The position numbers were made by a program, and so were the translations under genes. From Clostridium fermenticellae (lineage in GTDB: Bacteria > Bacillota > Clostridia > Clostridiales > Clostridiaceae), in assembly GCF_003600355.1 (NCBI RefSeq), contig NZ_CP032416.1, forward strand, positions 2,438,183 through 2,502,182: DNA of 64,000 bases, in the 5' to 3' direction. Numbering within the stretch: position 1 is the first letter of the stretch; every line of letters begins with the position of its first letter. Below are positions 41,684-52,023 of this stretch, piece by piece. Under the pieces are notes generated by a model. It ran no database searches. It had not been told where the DNA came from and saw nothing but the letters and a program-made list of their open reading frames with translations.

Positions 41684-43135
41684 TTATTTTATTCTAGCTA
41701 TGGCCTTTGCCAGACGCTTCTTTTGTCCTAAATTTCCTTGTCTTGATATCATTATTCTTTGAGCCTGTGGTGATCCTGCACCATGCATTGACTCAGTTCT
41801 GTACCCTACTGCTGCAGTTCCAAGGCATAGATTTTCAAGTAATCTTAATACCTTCATTCTATCTTCTACCGGAACAGATGCCACTCCTACTAAATATTTC
41901 TCAACATATTTTCCAACAACAGGATTATGATAATCTTTTTCAGATGGCATAGTAACCATAAGACCTCCAGCTATATCCTCTGCCAGTCTTACTATTTCAT
42001 ACGGGAATCTTGTTACATTCTGCTTACAGACATTAGCTAGTAATAAGTCTATTTGATAATTTCCTGCTTTTGTTGGATATCCCTCAGCAGAACATGCTAT
42101 TCCGCAAGCATACAATGTTTCATTTAAATGCATCATTTCTATTAATTTATCTTTTATATGTGATGCTTTTGCAGCACCATTATAATCAGCAGCAAGTGCA
42201 GCAGCTCCTATAAGTACATCTCCAACTCCGACTTTACATCCACCATAACTTTGTCTATGATAGCCTGCAAATCTCTCAACTAACATTCCTGCAAATTCAG
42301 TTTCTCCATTTAAAAAGATTCTGTCATTTGGTATAAATACATCATCAAATACAGTTAGAGCTTCTACTCCACCAAATTCCTTGTTGCCTACATCTATATC
42401 AGTATCTTTTTCCATTTTTCTAGTGTCGCATGATTGTCTTCCAATTATCATTGTTATTCCTTTTGCATCAGTTGGTACTGCAAATGCAACTGCATAATCC
42501 TTATCCTCCGGTTTCATTGCAATTGTTGGCATAACTAACACTTCATGAGAATTACAAATACCTGTCTGGTGTGCCTTTGCCCCTCTTACAACAATACCGT
42601 CAGGTCTTCTTTCAACAACTCTTAAATATAGATCTGGATCAGCTTGTTTACTTGGTGATAAACCTCTGTCTCCTTTTGGGTCGGTCATAGCTCCATCAAC
42701 AGTCAAATCGTTTTCTTGAACATACTTCAAAAATCTCTTAAAATTTTCATGATAATTTGTATTGTATTCCTTATCTATTTCATACGTAGTACTAAATGTT
42801 GCATTAAAAGCGTCCATACCAACACATCTTTGAAAACATGCTGCAGTCTTTTGTCCACATAATCTCTGCATCTTAACTTTTTTAACTAGATCTTCCGCAC
42901 TTTGATGTAAATGAACAAATCTATTTATTTTTTCTCCTGTAATACTTGATTTTACAGTCATTAAATCCTCATACTCAGGCATTTGAGCTAAATCATAAGT
43001 CATCTTTACAGAATTAAGTGATGGACGAAGTATTGGATTGTCCACTGGATTATCTATCTTCTCTCCTAATAGGTAAACGTTTAAATTTAATTTACGTAAA
43101 CTTTCTACATATTCCTCTCCTGTCATTAAAGCCAT
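41684..43135 (-). CDS. abfD: 4-hydroxybutyryl-CoA dehydratase / vinylacetyl-CoA isomerase
   Basis: 483 residues, close along its whole length to the C. aminobutyricum enzyme as I remember it. It makes crotonyl-CoA from 4-hydroxybutyryl-CoA by a radical mechanism using FAD and a [4Fe-4S] cluster. The cluster ligands are all present: C100 and C104 (AACFQRCVGMDAF), H293 and C300 (GYHRQSYGGC). The active site also includes GAKAHQTG and the ESMHGAGSPQAQR end. AAGGA precedes the ATG. It is the first gene of an operon read from a sigma-54 promoter 50 bases upstream. Confidence 0.96.
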   Translation of the reverse strand: MALMTGEEYVESLRKLNLNVYLLGEKIDNPVDNPILRPSLNSVKMTYDLAQMPEYEDLMTVKSSITGEKINRFVHLHQSAEDLVKKVKMQRLCGQKTAACFQRCVGMDAFNATFSTTYEIDKEYNTNYHENFKRFLKYVQENDLTVDGAMTDPKGDRGLSPSKQADPDLYLRVVERRPDGIVVRGAKAHQTGICNSHEVLVMPTIAMKPEDKDYAVAFAVPTDAKGITMIIGRQSCDTRKMEKDTDIDVGNKEFGGVEALTVFDDVFIPNDRIFLNGETEFAGMLVERFAGYHRQSYGGCKVGVGDVLIGAAALAADYNGAAKASHIKDKLIEMMHLNETLYACGIACSAEGYPTKAGNYQIDLLLANVCKQNVTRFPYEIVRLAEDIAGGLMVTMPSEKDYHNPVVGKYVEKYLVGVASVPVEDRMKVLRLLENLCLGTAAVGYRTESMHGAGSPQAQRIMISRQGNLGQKKRLAKAIARIK

Positions 43136-43184
43136 TTAAAACCATTCCTTTCATAATAAAATATATTATTTATACTTATATATT

Positions 43185-43201
43185 AAGCAAGTGTCATGCC
43201 A
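43185..43201 (-). promoter_or_regulatory. Sigma-54 (-24/-12) promoter of abfD
   Basis: Minus strand TGGCATGACACTTGCTT, GG-N10-GC exact, 50 bases upstream of the start. It matches 15 of 17 bases with the promoter of the ACP/Lux operon at 53786-53802. Confidence 0.78.
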
Positions 43202-43371
43202 GTATCGTTAAAATTTTAAAAAAATTAACCCTTGATAAATTAAATATATTAACCTGCTTAACGTCCTAAAGCTAGTAAATTTAAAGGTGTTTAACCTTTA
43301 AATTTACTTACGATAAATATATTTAATTAATACCAGGAGTTTTTAATCAATTTTAGCTTAATCTTAATTAC

Positions 43372-43486
43372 TGTTGCATTGTCACAACAATAGTTATATA
43401 TAATTTTATGACAGTTAGAAATTTATGGACTTATAAGCTTACAGTAACTGAACATGCATAACTGCAACAAATGTTATTTTTGCAAC
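43372..43486 (-). promoter_or_regulatory. Candidate activator-binding sites upstream of abfD
   Basis: TGTTG-N8-CAACA (43372-43389) lies 171 bases, and TGCATAACTGCAACA (43455-43469) 254 bases, upstream of the -24 element; another TGCAACA is at 43481-43487. The 15-base box recurs three times upstream of the ACP/Lux operon. The last part overlaps the 3' end of the activator gene. The remaining bases of 43136-43473 are AT-rich. Confidence 0.55.
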
Positions 43487-44922
43487 ATAGTTCTATTATT
43501 ATATTTTTTTCTCTTTCTGACTAATGTAGATGCATCTATACCAAGTTTTTTTGCCGCTGATCTAACATTTCCACACTCTTCAAATGCACTTTCTATAAGA
43601 TTTTTCTCTAAATTCTCAACCGCCTGCTTTAGTGTAATATTCATATTAACCGAATTTATCTGATGTACTCCATTATTACTCCATATTTCTTTAATAGGCA
43701 GATCACTTCTTAATATGTTGTTACCAGTGCTCATAATAACAACTCTCTCTATTATATTCTTTAATTCTCTAACATTTCCTGGCCATTCATATCTTTTTAA
43801 AGATTCCATTGCTCCAGAACTTATTTTCTTATTAAAATCATACTTTTTATTAAACATTTGCAAAAAATATTTAGCAAGTGGTTCTATATCTGCCCTCCTC
43901 TTTCTAAGTGGTAATATTGTTATTGGAATCACATTTAGTCGATAGTATAAATCTTCTCTAAAGGCTTTTTTCCTCACCATATCCTCCAGGTTCCTGTTTG
44001 TTGCAGCAATAACCCTGACATCAACTTTAATATTTTTAATTCCACCTACTCTTTTTATCTCACCCTCCTGAAGAACTCTAAGCAGCTTCACTTGCATATC
44101 AAGTGGAAGTTCTCCAACCTCATCTAAAAATATCGTTCCGGTATCTGCCAGCTCAAATAGACCAATTTTACCCTCTTTATTAGCACCTGTAAAAGCACCC
44201 TTTTCATATCCAAATAATTCTGACTCAATAAGATTTTCGGGTATAGCTCCACAATTTATTTTTATAAAACTTTTGTCTTTTCTTTTACTATTTTTATGTA
44301 CATATTTCGCTATGACTTCTTTTCCTACTCCTGTTTCCCCTAATAAAAGTACAGTTGTATCAACTCTAGCAACCTTTTCAGAAGCTTTTAAAGTGGCAAG
44401 CATTTTTTCATCTTCTACTATGATATCAGAAAAATTTAAAAGTTGATTTCTCATCGCTGCAACTTGTGAGTAGTATTTTTGCGTTAGTTCTTTATTTTTT
44501 TCCAACTGTTCCTTTAACTCATATAACTCAGTAACATCTCTAACATTTGTAACAACCATAATTATATTCTTATCATCATCAAAAATAGGGCTGCTTGATA
44601 CTAAAACTTTCTTTCCAGTCTTAAAACTCTGCTGTATTGTTATGCTCCTCTTAGATCTTAAGACCATAAGTGTACCCGATTTAGATATGAATTTATTTTT
44701 TTCGAGGTATTCCATATTCTTTCCAATCATTTCCTTTTTCTTCATGCCAGTTATTTTTTCATATGATCTATTTAAGAATATAGTATTAGCATCTCCATCA
44801 GTTATATATATCCCATCATAAGAACATTCAATGATATCATAAAGTCTCCTGATTGTAGCCTTTAAAGTATCAGTGTCAGCATTATCCAAGTCGCACAAAT
44901 CAAACTGATGTATGGTTTGCAT
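43474..44922 (-). CDS. PAS-domain sigma-54 activator next to abfD
   Basis: 482 residues. A PAS domain (SYDGIYITDGDANTIFLNRSYEKITG, from about residue 33) and a short coiled linker (YELKEQLEKNKELTQKYY) precede a complete sigma-54 AAA domain: Walker A GETGVGKE, GAFTGA loop intact, Walker B GTIFLDEVGELP. The C-terminal Fis-type helix-turn-helix reads NVRSAAKKLGIDASTLVRKRKKY. It is transcribed towards abfD, ending 270 bases before its promoter, and is the best candidate to activate abfD and the ACP/Lux operon. Confidence 0.92.
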   Translation of the reverse strand: MQTIHQFDLCDLDNADTDTLKATIRRLYDIIECSYDGIYITDGDANTIFLNRSYEKITGMKKKEMIGKNMEYLEKNKFISKSGTLMVLRSKRSITIQQSFKTGKKVLVSSSPIFDDDKNIIMVVTNVRDVTELYELKEQLEKNKELTQKYYSQVAAMRNQLLNFSDIIVEDEKMLATLKASEKVARVDTTVLLLGETGVGKEVIAKYVHKNSKRKDKSFIKINCGAIPENLIESELFGYEKGAFTGANKEGKIGLFELADTGTIFLDEVGELPLDMQVKLLRVLQEGEIKRVGGIKNIKVDVRVIAATNRNLEDMVRKKAFREDLYYRLNVIPITILPLRKRRADIEPLAKYFLQMFNKKYDFNKKISSGAMESLKRYEWPGNVRELKNIIERVVIMSTGNNILRSDLPIKEIWSNNGVHQINSVNMNITLKQAVENLEKNLIESAFEECGNVRSAAKKLGIDASTLVRKRKKYNNRTMLQK

Positions 44923-45080
44923 ATTAAATTTACCCCCTTATCTAATAAAAAAATTGTTAAAAAATATACAATTATGCCTATAAACACTTGAAATCTGTTT
45001 AAGTAAAATTATATCATAATTTTTACTCTATTCAAAATTGATTAATGATAAAAATATTTTGTGGTAAATTATTCATATCC

Positions 45081-45124
45081 ACAAAAAAAAACAGCCGCTG
45101 AAATATATTTTTATTTCAACAGCT
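45081..45124 (-). terminator. Terminator of the bcd-etfB-etfA operon
   Basis: AGCCGCTGAAAT / ATTTCAACAGCT stem (two G-T pairs) followed by a T9 run on the minus strand, 35 bases beyond the etfA stop. Confidence 0.9.
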
Positions 45125-45158
45125 ATTTTTGATATTTACGATCAAAATAAATTAAAAA

Positions 45159-46160
45159 TTAATTCATAGCCTTTATCTGTGCTATCATCTCAGGTATTAC
45201 TTTAGTGTAATCACCAACTATAGCAAGGTCTGCAGCCTGCATTATTGCAGCTGAATCATCCTTGTTTATGGCAACTATATAATCACTGTCCTGCATCCCT
45301 GCAAGATGCTGTATTGCTCCGGATATTCCGCAGGCTATATATAGATCAGGTCTTACAGTTTTTCCTGTTTGTCCTACCTGATATGCCTTATCTATCCAGC
45401 CATTATCTACTGCCGCACGTGAGGCTGATATTGTTCCGCCCAGTACGTCTGCAAGTTCTTTAAGCATATCAAAGCCTTCAGGTCCGCCAAGTCCTCTTCC
45501 GCCCGATACAAGAACCTTTGCATCTCCTATATCTGCAATATTTTTAGCCGATTTTACTACTTCCTGTATTTTTGTTCTTATATCTTCTTCTTTAACATCT
45601 ATATCTACTTTCTCTATTTTTCCTTTTCTTGATGTATCCTTATCAAGTTTTTCAAATACACCGGGTCTTACTGTTGACATCTGGGGTCTGTTGTCCGTGC
45701 AGGCTATTGTTGCCATCAGGTTTCCTCCAAATGCAGGTCTTGTCATAAGAAGGTTCTTTCCTTCTCCGTCTATATCAAGTCCCGTACAATCTGCTGTAAG
45801 TCCTGTTGAAAGTCTTGCAGATACCCTGGGTCCGAGATCCCTTCCTATAAATGTTGCACCAACTAAAAGTATCTCCGGTTTTCTTGCATTAACAAGTTCA
45901 TGTATAACATTTGCATATGCGTCTGTCGTATACTGTTTCAAGTTTGGATTGTCTACACATATAACATTGTCTGCACCGTAAGATACCAGTTCTTCTGCCA
46001 GATGTTCCACTCCGCTTCCAAGAAGAATGGCAGTCACTTCCTCTCCTAATTTATCTGCCAGTTCCCTTCCTTTTCCTGCTAATTCAAGGGCTACTTTCTG
46101 AAGCTTGCCGTCCCTTTGTTCAGCAAATACCCATACACCTTTATAATCTGCTATACTCAT
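45159..46160 (-). CDS. etfA: Electron transfer flavoprotein, alpha subunit
   Basis: 333 residues. The N-terminal domain starts ADYKGVWVFAEQRDG, and the C-terminal FAD domain has VSGGRGLGGPEGF (about 219) and QVGQTGKTVRPDLYIACGISGAIQH (about 262-286), both contacting FAD. With EtfB and butyryl-CoA dehydrogenase it forms a complex that in clostridia bifurcates electrons from NADH to crotonyl-CoA and ferredoxin. AGGAGGG precedes the ATG, and it follows etfB by 21 bases. Its G+C is visibly higher than in surrounding genes. Confidence 0.95.
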   Translation of the reverse strand: MSIADYKGVWVFAEQRDGKLQKVALELAGKGRELADKLGEEVTAILLGSGVEHLAEELVSYGADNVICVDNPNLKQYTTDAYANVIHELVNARKPEILLVGATFIGRDLGPRVSARLSTGLTADCTGLDIDGEGKNLLMTRPAFGGNLMATIACTDNRPQMSTVRPGVFEKLDKDTSRKGKIEKVDIDVKEEDIRTKIQEVVKSAKNIADIGDAKVLVSGGRGLGGPEGFDMLKELADVLGGTISASRAAVDNGWIDKAYQVGQTGKTVRPDLYIACGISGAIQHLAGMQDSDYIVAINKDDSAAIMQAADLAIVGDYTKVIPEMIAQIKAMN

Positions 46161-46181
46161 GTTTAAATCCCTCCTATAAAT

Positions 46182-46961
46182 TTAGATGAAATGTTTTTCT
46201 TTAAGTTTTGCAACTCCATATGCAGCTGCTTCTTTGAATGGTTTATCTACAATTTCTCCCTTTCCTTTTGCTGCTTTTGGCCAGGATTTCTTAACCTTTG
46301 TAGGTGAACCTTTCAGTCCAAGAAGGGATTTATCTACATCAATATCATCTGCCGTCCATAATTTTACTTCCCTCTTGTAAGCATCAAATATCTTTGACAT
46401 ATACATATATCTCGGTTCATTCAATTCTTTTATTGCAGTCAAAAGAACCGGTGTCTTTACTTTTATCATCTCATATCCATCTTCAAGTGATTTCTTTACA
46501 GTAAGTTCGTTCCCGTCTACCTTTACATCCTCTACATATGTTACCTGAGGAATTCCGAGGTGTTCTGCTATTTCAGGTCCTACCTGTGCGGTATCTCCAT
46601 CTATAGCCTGTCTGCCTGCAAATACTATGTCATAGTCAAGTTTTCTGAGTGCACCTGCAAGTGCATTTGATGTTGCTAAAGTATCTGCTCCTGCAAATGC
46701 CCTGTCGGAGATCAATATTGCCTCATCTGCACCCATTGCGAGAGCCTCTCTTAAAGCCCTGTCGGCCTGTGGAGGTCCCATGCTTATTACTGTTACTTTT
46801 GCCCCCTGACTTTCTTTTAACTCAATAGCACCTTCAAGTGCATTTTTATCATCGGGGTTTATTATAGATGGAACTCCTTCTCTTATAAGTGTCCCGGTCT
46901 TTGGATCTATCTTAACTTCGTTGGTATCAGGTACCTGTTTTAAGCAAACTACTATATTCAT
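46182..46961 (-). CDS. etfB: Electron transfer flavoprotein, beta subunit
   Basis: 259 residues, normal for the clostridial bifurcating type. VCLKQVPDTNEVKIDPKTG at the start and the GRQAIDGDTAQVGP motif (about 117-130) hold the second flavin. The NADH-side flavin of bifurcating Etf is bound here. It is the middle gene of bcd-etfB-etfA with AGGAGGG before the ATG and 13 bases from the bcd stop. Confidence 0.95.
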   Translation of the reverse strand: MNIVVCLKQVPDTNEVKIDPKTGTLIREGVPSIINPDDKNALEGAIELKESQGAKVTVISMGPPQADRALREALAMGADEAILISDRAFAGADTLATSNALAGALRKLDYDIVFAGRQAIDGDTAQVGPEIAEHLGIPQVTYVEDVKVDGNELTVKKSLEDGYEMIKVKTPVLLTAIKELNEPRYMYMSKIFDAYKREVKLWTADDIDVDKSLLGLKGSPTKVKKSWPKAAKGKGEIVDKPFKEAAAYGVAKLKEKHFI

Positions 46962-46974
46962 ATGTTTAACCCTC

Positions 46975-48117
46975 CTATTTCTTTAACAAATTGCCCGAGA
47001 TAACCATCTTTTGAACTTCTGATGTTCCTTCATATATTTCTGTTATCTTGGCATCTCTCATCATTCTCTCGAGCGGATAATCCTTGGTGTATCCATAGCC
47101 ACCAAGAATCTGCACTGCCTTAGTTGTTACAGCCATTGCAGTTTCTGCCGCAAACAATTTTGCCTGTGCTGCATCTACTGTAAATGGAAGTCCTTCCTGC
47201 TTTCTCCATGCTGCTTTGTATACAAGATATTTTGCTGCCTCTACTTTAGTGTCCATTTCAGCTACATACCACTGCAGTCCCTGGAATGCTGCTATAGGTC
47301 TCCCGAATTGTTTTCTTTCCTTCATATAGTTTATAGCATATTCAAGTGCCCCTTCTGCTATTCCAAGAGCCTGTGCGGCTATTCCTATTCTGCCGCCGTC
47401 AAGTGTTGTCATCGCAACTTTAAAACCTTTTCCTTCTTTTCCTAAAAGGTTTTCTTCCGGTACTTTTAAATCTTCAAATATAAGTTCTGTTGTTGAAGAT
47501 CCCCTGATTCCCATCTTGTCTTCTACTTTTCCTATTGTGAAGCCGGGCATTCCCCTTTCAATTACAAATGCTGATATTCCCCTTGTGCCCTTGCTCCTGT
47601 CTGTCATTGCAAAAGTTACAAAAGTGTCTGCATATCCTCCATTTGTTATAAATATCTTGGAGCCATTTAATATGTAACTGTCTCCTTCTTTTCTTGCCGT
47701 TGTCTGCTGTGCTGCAGAATCTGTTCCTGCATTAGGTTCAGTTAATGCAAATGCGCCTATTTTCTTTCCGCTTAATAGATCCGGGAGGAATTTTTTCTTC
47801 TGCTCCTCTGTTCCAAAGTTATATATTGGCCAGCAGCATAGTGATGTATGTGCTGAAAACGCTGTTGAAGTAGTTGTGCATGCTTTTGCAAGTTCCTCTA
47901 CTATCAGTATATAACTTAAATAATCGGCACCGGCTCCGCCTAATTCTTCAGGATAAGGCATACCCAGCATCTCATATTTTGCCATTTTTCTCATTGTTTC
48001 TATCGGGTATTTTTCTTCTGCGTCAACTTCTTTTGCAAGTGGCTCTACCTCATTTTTTACAAATTCAGCTGCCATCTGTTTTATTAATTCTTGTTCCTTT
48101 GTCAAACCAAAATTCAT
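46975..48117 (-). CDS. bcd: Butyryl-CoA dehydrogenase (acyl-CoA dehydrogenase)
   Basis: 380 residues, the usual length. FAD-binding segments FALTEPNAGTDSAAQ (about 122-136) and FITNGG are present, and the catalytic glutamate lies in IYEGTSEVQ (about 361-369). It reduces crotonyl-CoA to butyryl-CoA. The order bcd-etfB-etfA is the clostridial one, but crotonase and 3-hydroxybutyryl-CoA dehydrogenase, often in the same operon, are missing here. AGGAGG precedes the ATG. A TATAAT at about 48222-48227 (minus) may be its -10. Confidence 0.93.
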   Translation of the reverse strand: MNFGLTKEQELIKQMAAEFVKNEVEPLAKEVDAEEKYPIETMRKMAKYEMLGMPYPEELGGAGADYLSYILIVEELAKACTTTSTAFSAHTSLCCWPIYNFGTEEQKKKFLPDLLSGKKIGAFALTEPNAGTDSAAQQTTARKEGDSYILNGSKIFITNGGYADTFVTFAMTDRSKGTRGISAFVIERGMPGFTIGKVEDKMGIRGSSTTELIFEDLKVPEENLLGKEGKGFKVAMTTLDGGRIGIAAQALGIAEGALEYAINYMKERKQFGRPIAAFQGLQWYVAEMDTKVEAAKYLVYKAAWRKQEGLPFTVDAAQAKLFAAETAMAVTTKAVQILGGYGYTKDYPLERMMRDAKITEIYEGTSEVQKMVISGNLLKK

Positions 48118-48295
48118 TATATTAACCTCCTATCTATTCTTAAAAGATTTGTAAACTTTTCATTACCAAATAATATGGCTGAGACTTTTTATAGCCCCAA
48201 CCATATTAAATTATATTATACTAAAAATAAAATCTAGGTCTGCAGCCCAAAATGGTGCACAGCACAGTTAAATTTTTAGTTTTTAACCTTTTAAA

Positions 48296-49474
48296 CTACT
48301 CCATCTCAACAATTAGAGCTGTTCCCATTCCACCACCTATACAAAGTGTTGCTAAACCTTTCTTAGAGTTTCTTTTCTTCATTTCATAAAGTAATGTAGT
48401 GAGTATTCTAGCTCCTGATGCTCCAATAGGATGTCCAAGTGCTACCGCCCCTCCATTTACATTAACCTTGCTCATATCAAATTTCAAATCCCTGGCAACT
48501 GCCAAACTTTGAGCTGCAAATGCCTCGTTTGCTTCTATCAAATCCATATCATCAATAGTTAAATTAGCTTTTTCCAGAGCTTTTTTTGTTGCATAAAATG
48601 GTCCATATCCCATTATTTTTGGATCCAGTCCTCTTGTTCCATATGAAAGTATGGTTGCCATAGGTTTTATACCAAGTTCCTTTGCCTTCTCTTCACTCAT
48701 TATTACTAAAGCTGACGCTGCATCATTTATACCTGATGCATTTCCTGCTGTAACTGTCCCATCTTTCTTAAATGATGGTTTCAATTTTGCCAATCCCTCA
48801 ATTGTGGAACCAAATCTAGGAAATTCATCTGTATCGAATACCTTTTCACCTTTTCTAGTCTTTATTGTAATTGGAACTATTTCATCCTTAAACTTTCCAC
48901 CCTTTATTGCAGCTTCTGCCTTTTGTTGTGAAGATAATGAAAACTCATCCTGCATTTCTCTTGTAATTCCCCACTGCTCTGCTATATTTTCTGCTGTTAT
49001 TCCCATATGATACTGGTTGAATGCATCCCATAATCCGTCCTGTATCATTTCATCAACTAATTTTCCTTCTCCCATTCTCTCGCCCCATCTTACTTTATTC
49101 AATATATAAGGGGCCCTCGACATATTTTCCATTCCGCCAGCAACTATAATATCTTCGTCTCCGGTTTTTATTAACTGTGCTGCCAGGCTGACTGCCCTGA
49201 GTCCTGATCCACAAACCTTATTTATTGTGAATCCCGGTACTTCTTCTGGAATTCCTGCTTTTATAAGTGCCTGTCTTGCTGGATTTTGTCCAAGTCCTGC
49301 CTGCAGTACATTTCCCATTATAACTTCATCTACATTCTCAGAATTTACATTTGCCCTCTTTAATGCTTCTTTTATAACTGCTGCTCCCATATCAACTGCT
49401 GAAACATCTTTTAATGTTCCTCCAAATTTTCCTATTGCTGTTCTAACAGCACTTGCTATAACTACTTTTCCCAT
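48296..49474 (-). CDS. thlA: Acetyl-CoA acetyltransferase (thiolase)
   Basis: 392 residues from the ATG at 49474 (TTAGGAGG upstream; a longer in-frame start at 49492 contains that site). Catalytic C88 in [11 protein letters not shown]348 in GHPIGASG and C378 in CIGGGMG are all present. It condenses two acetyl-CoA to acetoacetyl-CoA, or cleaves it when the pathway runs from GABA to acetate. It is separated from bcd by 180 bases and from the LuxC-like gene by 130 bases, and has no sigma-54 promoter. Confidence 0.95.
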   Translation of the reverse strand: MGKVVIASAVRTAIGKFGGTLKDVSAVDMGAAVIKEALKRANVNSENVDEVIMGNVLQAGLGQNPARQALIKAGIPEEVPGFTINKVCGSGLRAVSLAAQLIKTGDEDIIVAGGMENMSRAPYILNKVRWGERMGEGKLVDEMIQDGLWDAFNQYHMGITAENIAEQWGITREMQDEFSLSSQQKAEAAIKGGKFKDEIVPITIKTRKGEKVFDTDEFPRFGSTIEGLAKLKPSFKKDGTVTAGNASGINDAASALVIMSEEKAKELGIKPMATILSYGTRGLDPKIMGYGPFYATKKALEKANLTIDDMDLIEANEAFAAQSLAVARDLKFDMSKVNVNGGAVALGHPIGASGARILTTLLYEMKKRNSKKGLATLCIGGGMGTALIVEME

Positions 49475-49605
49475 AAGTAATCCTCCTAACAATCATTAAT
49501 AAATATTTTTTTAACAATCTTTATTTTATTATACATCAATTATCAATAAAATCATAACAATTATTAATCTAATTATGTAAAATTATAGTTGATATTAGTT
49601 ATAAG

Positions 49606-50898
49606 TTATTCAATATTTACTAAACACCATCTCAAAAGTTCATTTATCATATAATATCCATCCCAGGGGTAACCATAACTATTCATTGTTCCAACACTAA
49701 CTACTCTATTAACTCCGCGGGCACTTACTTCATCCGCAAATTTAAATATTTTATCTTTATCATCACTTGCTATTCCTATCGTTTGAATCCTTCGCGTAAT
49801 TAAACTTTTTATATCAAATATACTGTCTACTTGCTTTACAAATATACACCTCCCACCTATCGGTTCTTCCAGCACAAAATTATCATCTATTAAAATAGTA
49901 TATTCAAGACCTTTAGAGGATTTTAAATTTTTATCAATACTTAATAAATATATCCCTCTCTTATTTATTATTTTTGCTGCCGTACTCTGGTCAATAATAT
50001 TAGGATATCTATTATTTATCCTGGCAAGACACTGTGACAAAATATATACAATTTGTTCTAATTTAATTTTACTTTTTTCTACAAATAATACATGCGGAGA
50101 TGAGCAAGCTTTTTGTGAAAATAAAACCATATCCATTACAAACTGTGACAAATATTCTTCAAGTTTATCTCCTTCAGCAGCACTTTTATCAAAAACGGCA
50201 AAAGAATATTTTGGTCCAAAAATAAGATCTTTACAAGTAGTTTTTTTAGGAGTTACTGTCAATGAATTTACAGCATTTTCTCCACCCCAAATTACTCTTG
50301 CATCTGCAGTTAATGACATACTTTTATTTAAAGTTTTATCACTGCTTTCAAAGTAAACAATAGAAACGCTTTTTATCAGTATATCTGACGAGTATATTTT
50401 CCCATTATATTCAACATTTATATCATCCAAAAACTCAAATAATTTTACTACTATATCTATAGTTTCTTTGGAAACTCTTATAATGTTTAAATTTTTAGAT
50501 ATTAGAGACTGAAGTAGTGAATAAATTGCAAGAGTCGGTATGTTACCTGCTATCCAATGACATACAATTCCTCTGGCTTGTGCCTTTATAAATCTTCCAT
50601 TCCCAATATCCACAAATTTATCTAGGCACTCTGCGTTATTAATACTACTTTTTATTAAATTATTGATATTTGCTTTTTTTAAATAAAATGATAAAAAAGG
50701 TACTCCCTCTATTTTTAAAATTTCTCTATTCAGACTTAATTTTTTACTATAAGCATCAAATATTAAAACAATAACCTCATGAGGGAGATTTCTAAGGTTG
50801 TTAAAATTTTTTTCTAAATTCCTCTTTATATTAGTAAAATCCCTTAATTTTAATGCATTTTTATATATCTTCCCATTTAATGAATAGCAATCTATCAA
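49606..50898 (-). CDS. LuxC-like acyl-CoA/acyl-protein reductase
   Basis: 430 residues. It is the LuxC family, distantly related to aldehyde dehydrogenases: GIVCHWIAGNIPTLAIYSLLQ (about 110-130) and the thioester cysteine C265 in FSQKACSSPHVLFVE. Such enzymes reduce an activated acyl group to an aldehyde with NADPH. The TTG start overlaps the TGA stop of the LuxE-like gene (bases TTGA), with GAGGGTG 8 bases upstream, so the two are translationally coupled. It ends a four-gene operon; no luciferase or LuxD is present. The acyl chain is unknown. Confidence 0.82.
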   Translation of the reverse strand: MIDCYSLNGKIYKNALKLRDFTNIKRNLEKNFNNLRNLPHEVIVLIFDAYSKKLSLNREILKIEGVPFLSFYLKKANINNLIKSSINNAECLDKFVDIGNGRFIKAQARGIVCHWIAGNIPTLAIYSLLQSLISKNLNIIRVSKETIDIVVKLFEFLDDINVEYNGKIYSSDILIKSVSIVYFESSDKTLNKSMSLTADARVIWGGENAVNSLTVTPKKTTCKDLIFGPKYSFAVFDKSAAEGDKLEEYLSQFVMDMVLFSQKACSSPHVLFVEKSKIKLEQIVYILSQCLARINNRYPNIIDQSTAAKIINKRGIYLLSIDKNLKSSKGLEYTILIDDNFVLEEPIGGRCIFVKQVDSIFDIKSLITRRIQTIGIASDDKDKIFKFADEVSARGVNRVVSVGTMNSYGYPWDGYYMINELLRWCLVNIE

Positions 50899-52007
50899 AT
50901 CTTATTCACCCTCTCTGCAAATGTGTCTCCACATCCTCGTATCTCAGCTCTCTCAATACGTGACTTAAATTTAAAATACTTACCTTTTCTACCACACTTA
51001 CATGTATCTATTCCAATTAATTCACCAATGTCTTCTGTTAGAATGGCTTGAGATGGATAACTTGAACCAAGTGTACTTATAACCTCTATAATACCGGTTT
51101 GTCCAATATCAACTTCTTTCAGGGTGTTAAAGTCCCTAATTATAACATCTGCAAAATCTGGAATATGTTTATAACCACATTCACAGTCTAAAAACACCAC
51201 TCCAACTTGTTCAACCATACCATAAAAATCTATTATATTTTTAGGATCAGTTCCAAAAACCTCTGAAGTAGTCCTTATAAATTCATCCTTTGACACACTT
51301 TGAGATTTTAACTTTTTCCATCCTCCACTGTGTAATAATTTCATTTTCGGAAATGACAATCTTATATTTTTTTCCTTTAATACCTTCACAAATTTCGTCC
51401 AAATCATATATGTAAATCCGTAAACTAATATCTCCGAATCAGCATATTTTCTCTGAAAGGTTTGAAGTTTATCCATATCTATTTTAAGATCCTCGCCATC
51501 TTTATCCATTACGTATGTTATTTCACTTGCAAAATTACTTACCCCTCTGATTGCTGCTCCTCTGGCACTTAAAGTATTTTTTCTGCTGTTCACATCACCA
51601 TTATCTATTACAAGCAGAGGCCTTCTATTGCCTCCAATAAAACTTATAAGTGTTGAAATTAAAGCCTGTGACTGCCTAATTGATGTCATCCTGTCCAAAT
51701 ATATTTTACTTGGTTTACCCGTTGTAGTAGCACTTGAATTAAGAACCCTAACAATATTTTTTTCATTACACAGCAGTAAATCAAATTCTTTAAACATATT
51801 TACAGGTATAAATGGTATTTCCTCTAATGAGGATATCTTAGGAATATCGATGTCGCTTTTTCTATACATACTCCTTATATTTTGGTTTACCATATTGTGT
51901 TCTAATTCATCCCTTAACACTTTAAGTAAAATCTTTTCCTTTTCATTCTGATTGATTTTAAACTGGGTGCCTAATATAATATCTTCCAGCAATTGATGAT
52001 TTTCCAT
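50895..52007 (-). CDS. LuxE-like acyl-protein synthetase / acyltransferase
   Basis: 370 residues from the ATG at 52007 (AGGTG 8 bases upstream; an ATG two codons earlier is too close). It belongs to the LuxE/PaaK adenylate-forming group: NSSATTTGKPSKIYLDR (about 89-105), KLLHSGGWKKL, IDFYGMVEQVGVVFLDCECG. A cysteine near the C-terminus (C359 in RGCGDTF) is placed like the acyl-carrying cysteine of LuxE. Two further pairs (CEC and CKC) look metal-binding. It probably transfers the acyl group to the LuxC-like partner. Confidence 0.78.
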   Translation of the reverse strand: MENHQLLEDIILGTQFKINQNEKEKILLKVLRDELEHNMVNQNIRSMYRKSDIDIPKISSLEEIPFIPVNMFKEFDLLLCNEKNIVRVLNSSATTTGKPSKIYLDRMTSIRQSQALISTLISFIGGNRRPLLVIDNGDVNSRKNTLSARGAAIRGVSNFASEITYVMDKDGEDLKIDMDKLQTFQRKYADSEILVYGFTYMIWTKFVKVLKEKNIRLSFPKMKLLHSGGWKKLKSQSVSKDEFIRTTSEVFGTDPKNIIDFYGMVEQVGVVFLDCECGYKHIPDFADVIIRDFNTLKEVDIGQTGIIEVISTLGSSYPSQAILTEDIGELIGIDTCKCGRKGKYFKFKSRIERAEIRGCGDTFAERVNKI

Positions 52008-52023
52008 ACACATATCACCTGTT

